A DNA stretch of 64,000 nt from an uncultured Bacteroidota bacterium (lineage in GTDB: Bacteria; Bacteroidota; Bacteroidia; Flavobacteriales; TMED113): positions 12,029 to 76,028 of the forward strand of contig CABYOB010000002.1 in NCBI GenBank assembly GCA_902520385.1, written 5' to 3'. A program made the translations under genes and the position numbers. Shown here in pieces: positions 63,400-64,000 of the stretch. Numbering within the stretch: position 1 is the first letter of the stretch; each line of letters opens with the position of its first letter. The notes beneath the pieces were generated by a model that was not told the origin of the DNA, made no database searches, and worked only from the letters and a program-made list of their open reading frames with translations.

Positions 63400-63714
63400 C
63401 TATTTATTCCGATTTGCTGGATCATAATTCAGTTCTCTTTTTTTTAGATAATCATCATTTTGATCAAACCTGCTCTCTTTTTTGGTGTTTTTTTTCCTCT
63501 TTTTAGTTTTCTTTTTTTCTAAAGTAACTTGTTTTTGAGCTGTTTCTTCCTGATTCTCATCTTCCAAACTTAACTCTTCTACTTTATTTTTATCAGTATC
63601 AATTGACACCTCTACCTCTACTTCGCTATTACTAAATACCCACATTAATAATCCCGCCAAACAAAGTAAAATAAATAATCTTTTTGGACTCATAGTTGAA
63701 CTTTCTTTTGCCAT
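63400..63714 (-). CDS. Small membrane-anchored charged protein
   Basis: This 104-residue protein has one hydrophobic helix at about residues 12-28 (LFILLCLAGLLMWVF). An acidic stretch (30-60) and a very basic Lys-rich stretch (VTLEKKKTKKRKKNTKK) follow. There is no known domain. A single-span inner-membrane protein with its charged tail outside or inside is possible. It lies 38 bases downstream of the ArsR-type gene and may be cotranscribed with it. Confidence 0.6.
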   Translation of the reverse strand: MAKESSTMSPKRLFILLCLAGLLMWVFSNSEVEVEVSIDTDKNKVEELSLEDENQEETAQKQVTLEKKKTKKRKKNTKKESRFDQNDDYLKKRELNYDPANRNK

Positions 63715-63752
63715 AATAAAATTTTATTTGTTTAAAAATAAATAAATTTTAA

Positions 63753-64000
63753 CTATATCTTATTAGAATCATAATACAATATTTCTATTACTTGAGTTAC
63801 GGAATTGTTTTTTATAAAATAAAAACTCTTCTTTCCTTCTTTATTAGATTTAATTATTCCTATTTTCTTTAAAATAGCTAAATGTAATGAAATAACTGGC
63901 TGGGGTATATTTAGTAAATCTTGAATAGCCCCAACAGATAATGTTTGATGTTCATATATCTTTCTTATGATTTCTACTCTAATAGGATGGCCTATAGCTT
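63753..64000 (-). CDS. ArsR-type winged-helix regulator, partial
   Basis: The frame enters from the right window edge and ends at a TAG (plus-strand CTA at 63753-63755), giving the last 82 residues. AIGHPIRVEIIRKIYEHQTL, the helix-turn-helix VGAIQDLLNIPQPVISLHLAILKKIGII and the wing SNKEGKKSFYFI are those of ArsR/SmtB-family repressors. No metal-binding cysteines are present in this part. The target is unknown. Confidence 0.85.
   Translation of the reverse strand, partial: AIGHPIRVEIIRKIYEHQTLSVGAIQDLLNIPQPVISLHLAILKKIGIIKSNKEGKKSFYFIKNNSVTQVIEILYYDSNKI

Overview
The window is about 30% GC and reads as a chromosomal segment of a marine-type flavobacterium (Bacteroidota, Flavobacteriales). 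The evidence is the gliding genes gldB and gldC, SprB-type repeats, type IX secretion (T9SS) tails, Bacteroidota-style promoters (TTTG / TAnnTTTG), the absence of Shine-Dalgarno sites, and a Bacteroidota FtsZ C-terminus. No tRNA, rRNA, insertion sequence, prophage or CRISPR array was found. The assignment below family level and the marine habitat are inference.

Layout. 1-2977 (+): the end of lptE, a small TPR-like protein, secG and groES-groEL, the last pair behind a sigma-54-like promoter; a hairpin terminator follows. 3028-18189 (-): a complete 13-gene division and wall (dcw) cluster, mraZ-rsmH-ftsL-ftsI-murE-mraY-murD-ftsW-murG-murC-ftsQ-ftsA-ftsZ, with a three-box MraZ operator upstream. 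18395-22500: a frameshifted alpha/beta hydrolase, the GTPase ysxC, gldC-gldB, a small beta-barrel protein and nadE. 22512-26270 (-): an iron-sulfur and redox operon (ferredoxin, ferredoxin-NADP reductase, NifU-like, Mrp, trmB, ArsC-like), then a LuxE-like ligase on the other strand. 27369-33872 (-): a phosphate-type operon (response regulator, kinase without membrane segments, PhoX-like phosphatase, VTC-domain polyphosphate polymerase, DUF4956, DUF2490) and a secreted lamin-tail protein.

33967-46498 holds two giant divergent secreted proteins of 2310 and 1763 residues. They are built from lamin-tail domains, Cys-rich CNYN / DxDGDGxCDE repeats and SprB repeats. They are followed by gamma-glutamyltranspeptidase and dcd.

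48776-59804 is the most interesting part. A CarH/LitR-type MerR regulator with a B12-binding domain carries the W-x9-EH and ExHxxG light-sensor motifs. It is divergent from a cupredoxin-fasciclin secreted protein and close to a tightly packed operon ending in a flavin reductase and a photolyase/cryptochrome-like FAD protein. A 30-bp dyad, TGTATA-N18-TATACA, occurs twice at the fasciclin promoter and once more upstream of a secreted lysyl-oxidase-like gene. I propose it as the operator of the light regulon. A probable small RNA gene with its own consensus promoter and terminator lies at about 48813-48910. It shares a 13-bp motif with a long hairpin at 52653-52734.

The window ends with a TonB-dependent receptor, a TIGR01777 oxidoreductase, an SH3-like protein, the lysyl-oxidase-like protein, a beta-propeller protein, a small membrane protein and a partial ArsR-type regulator.
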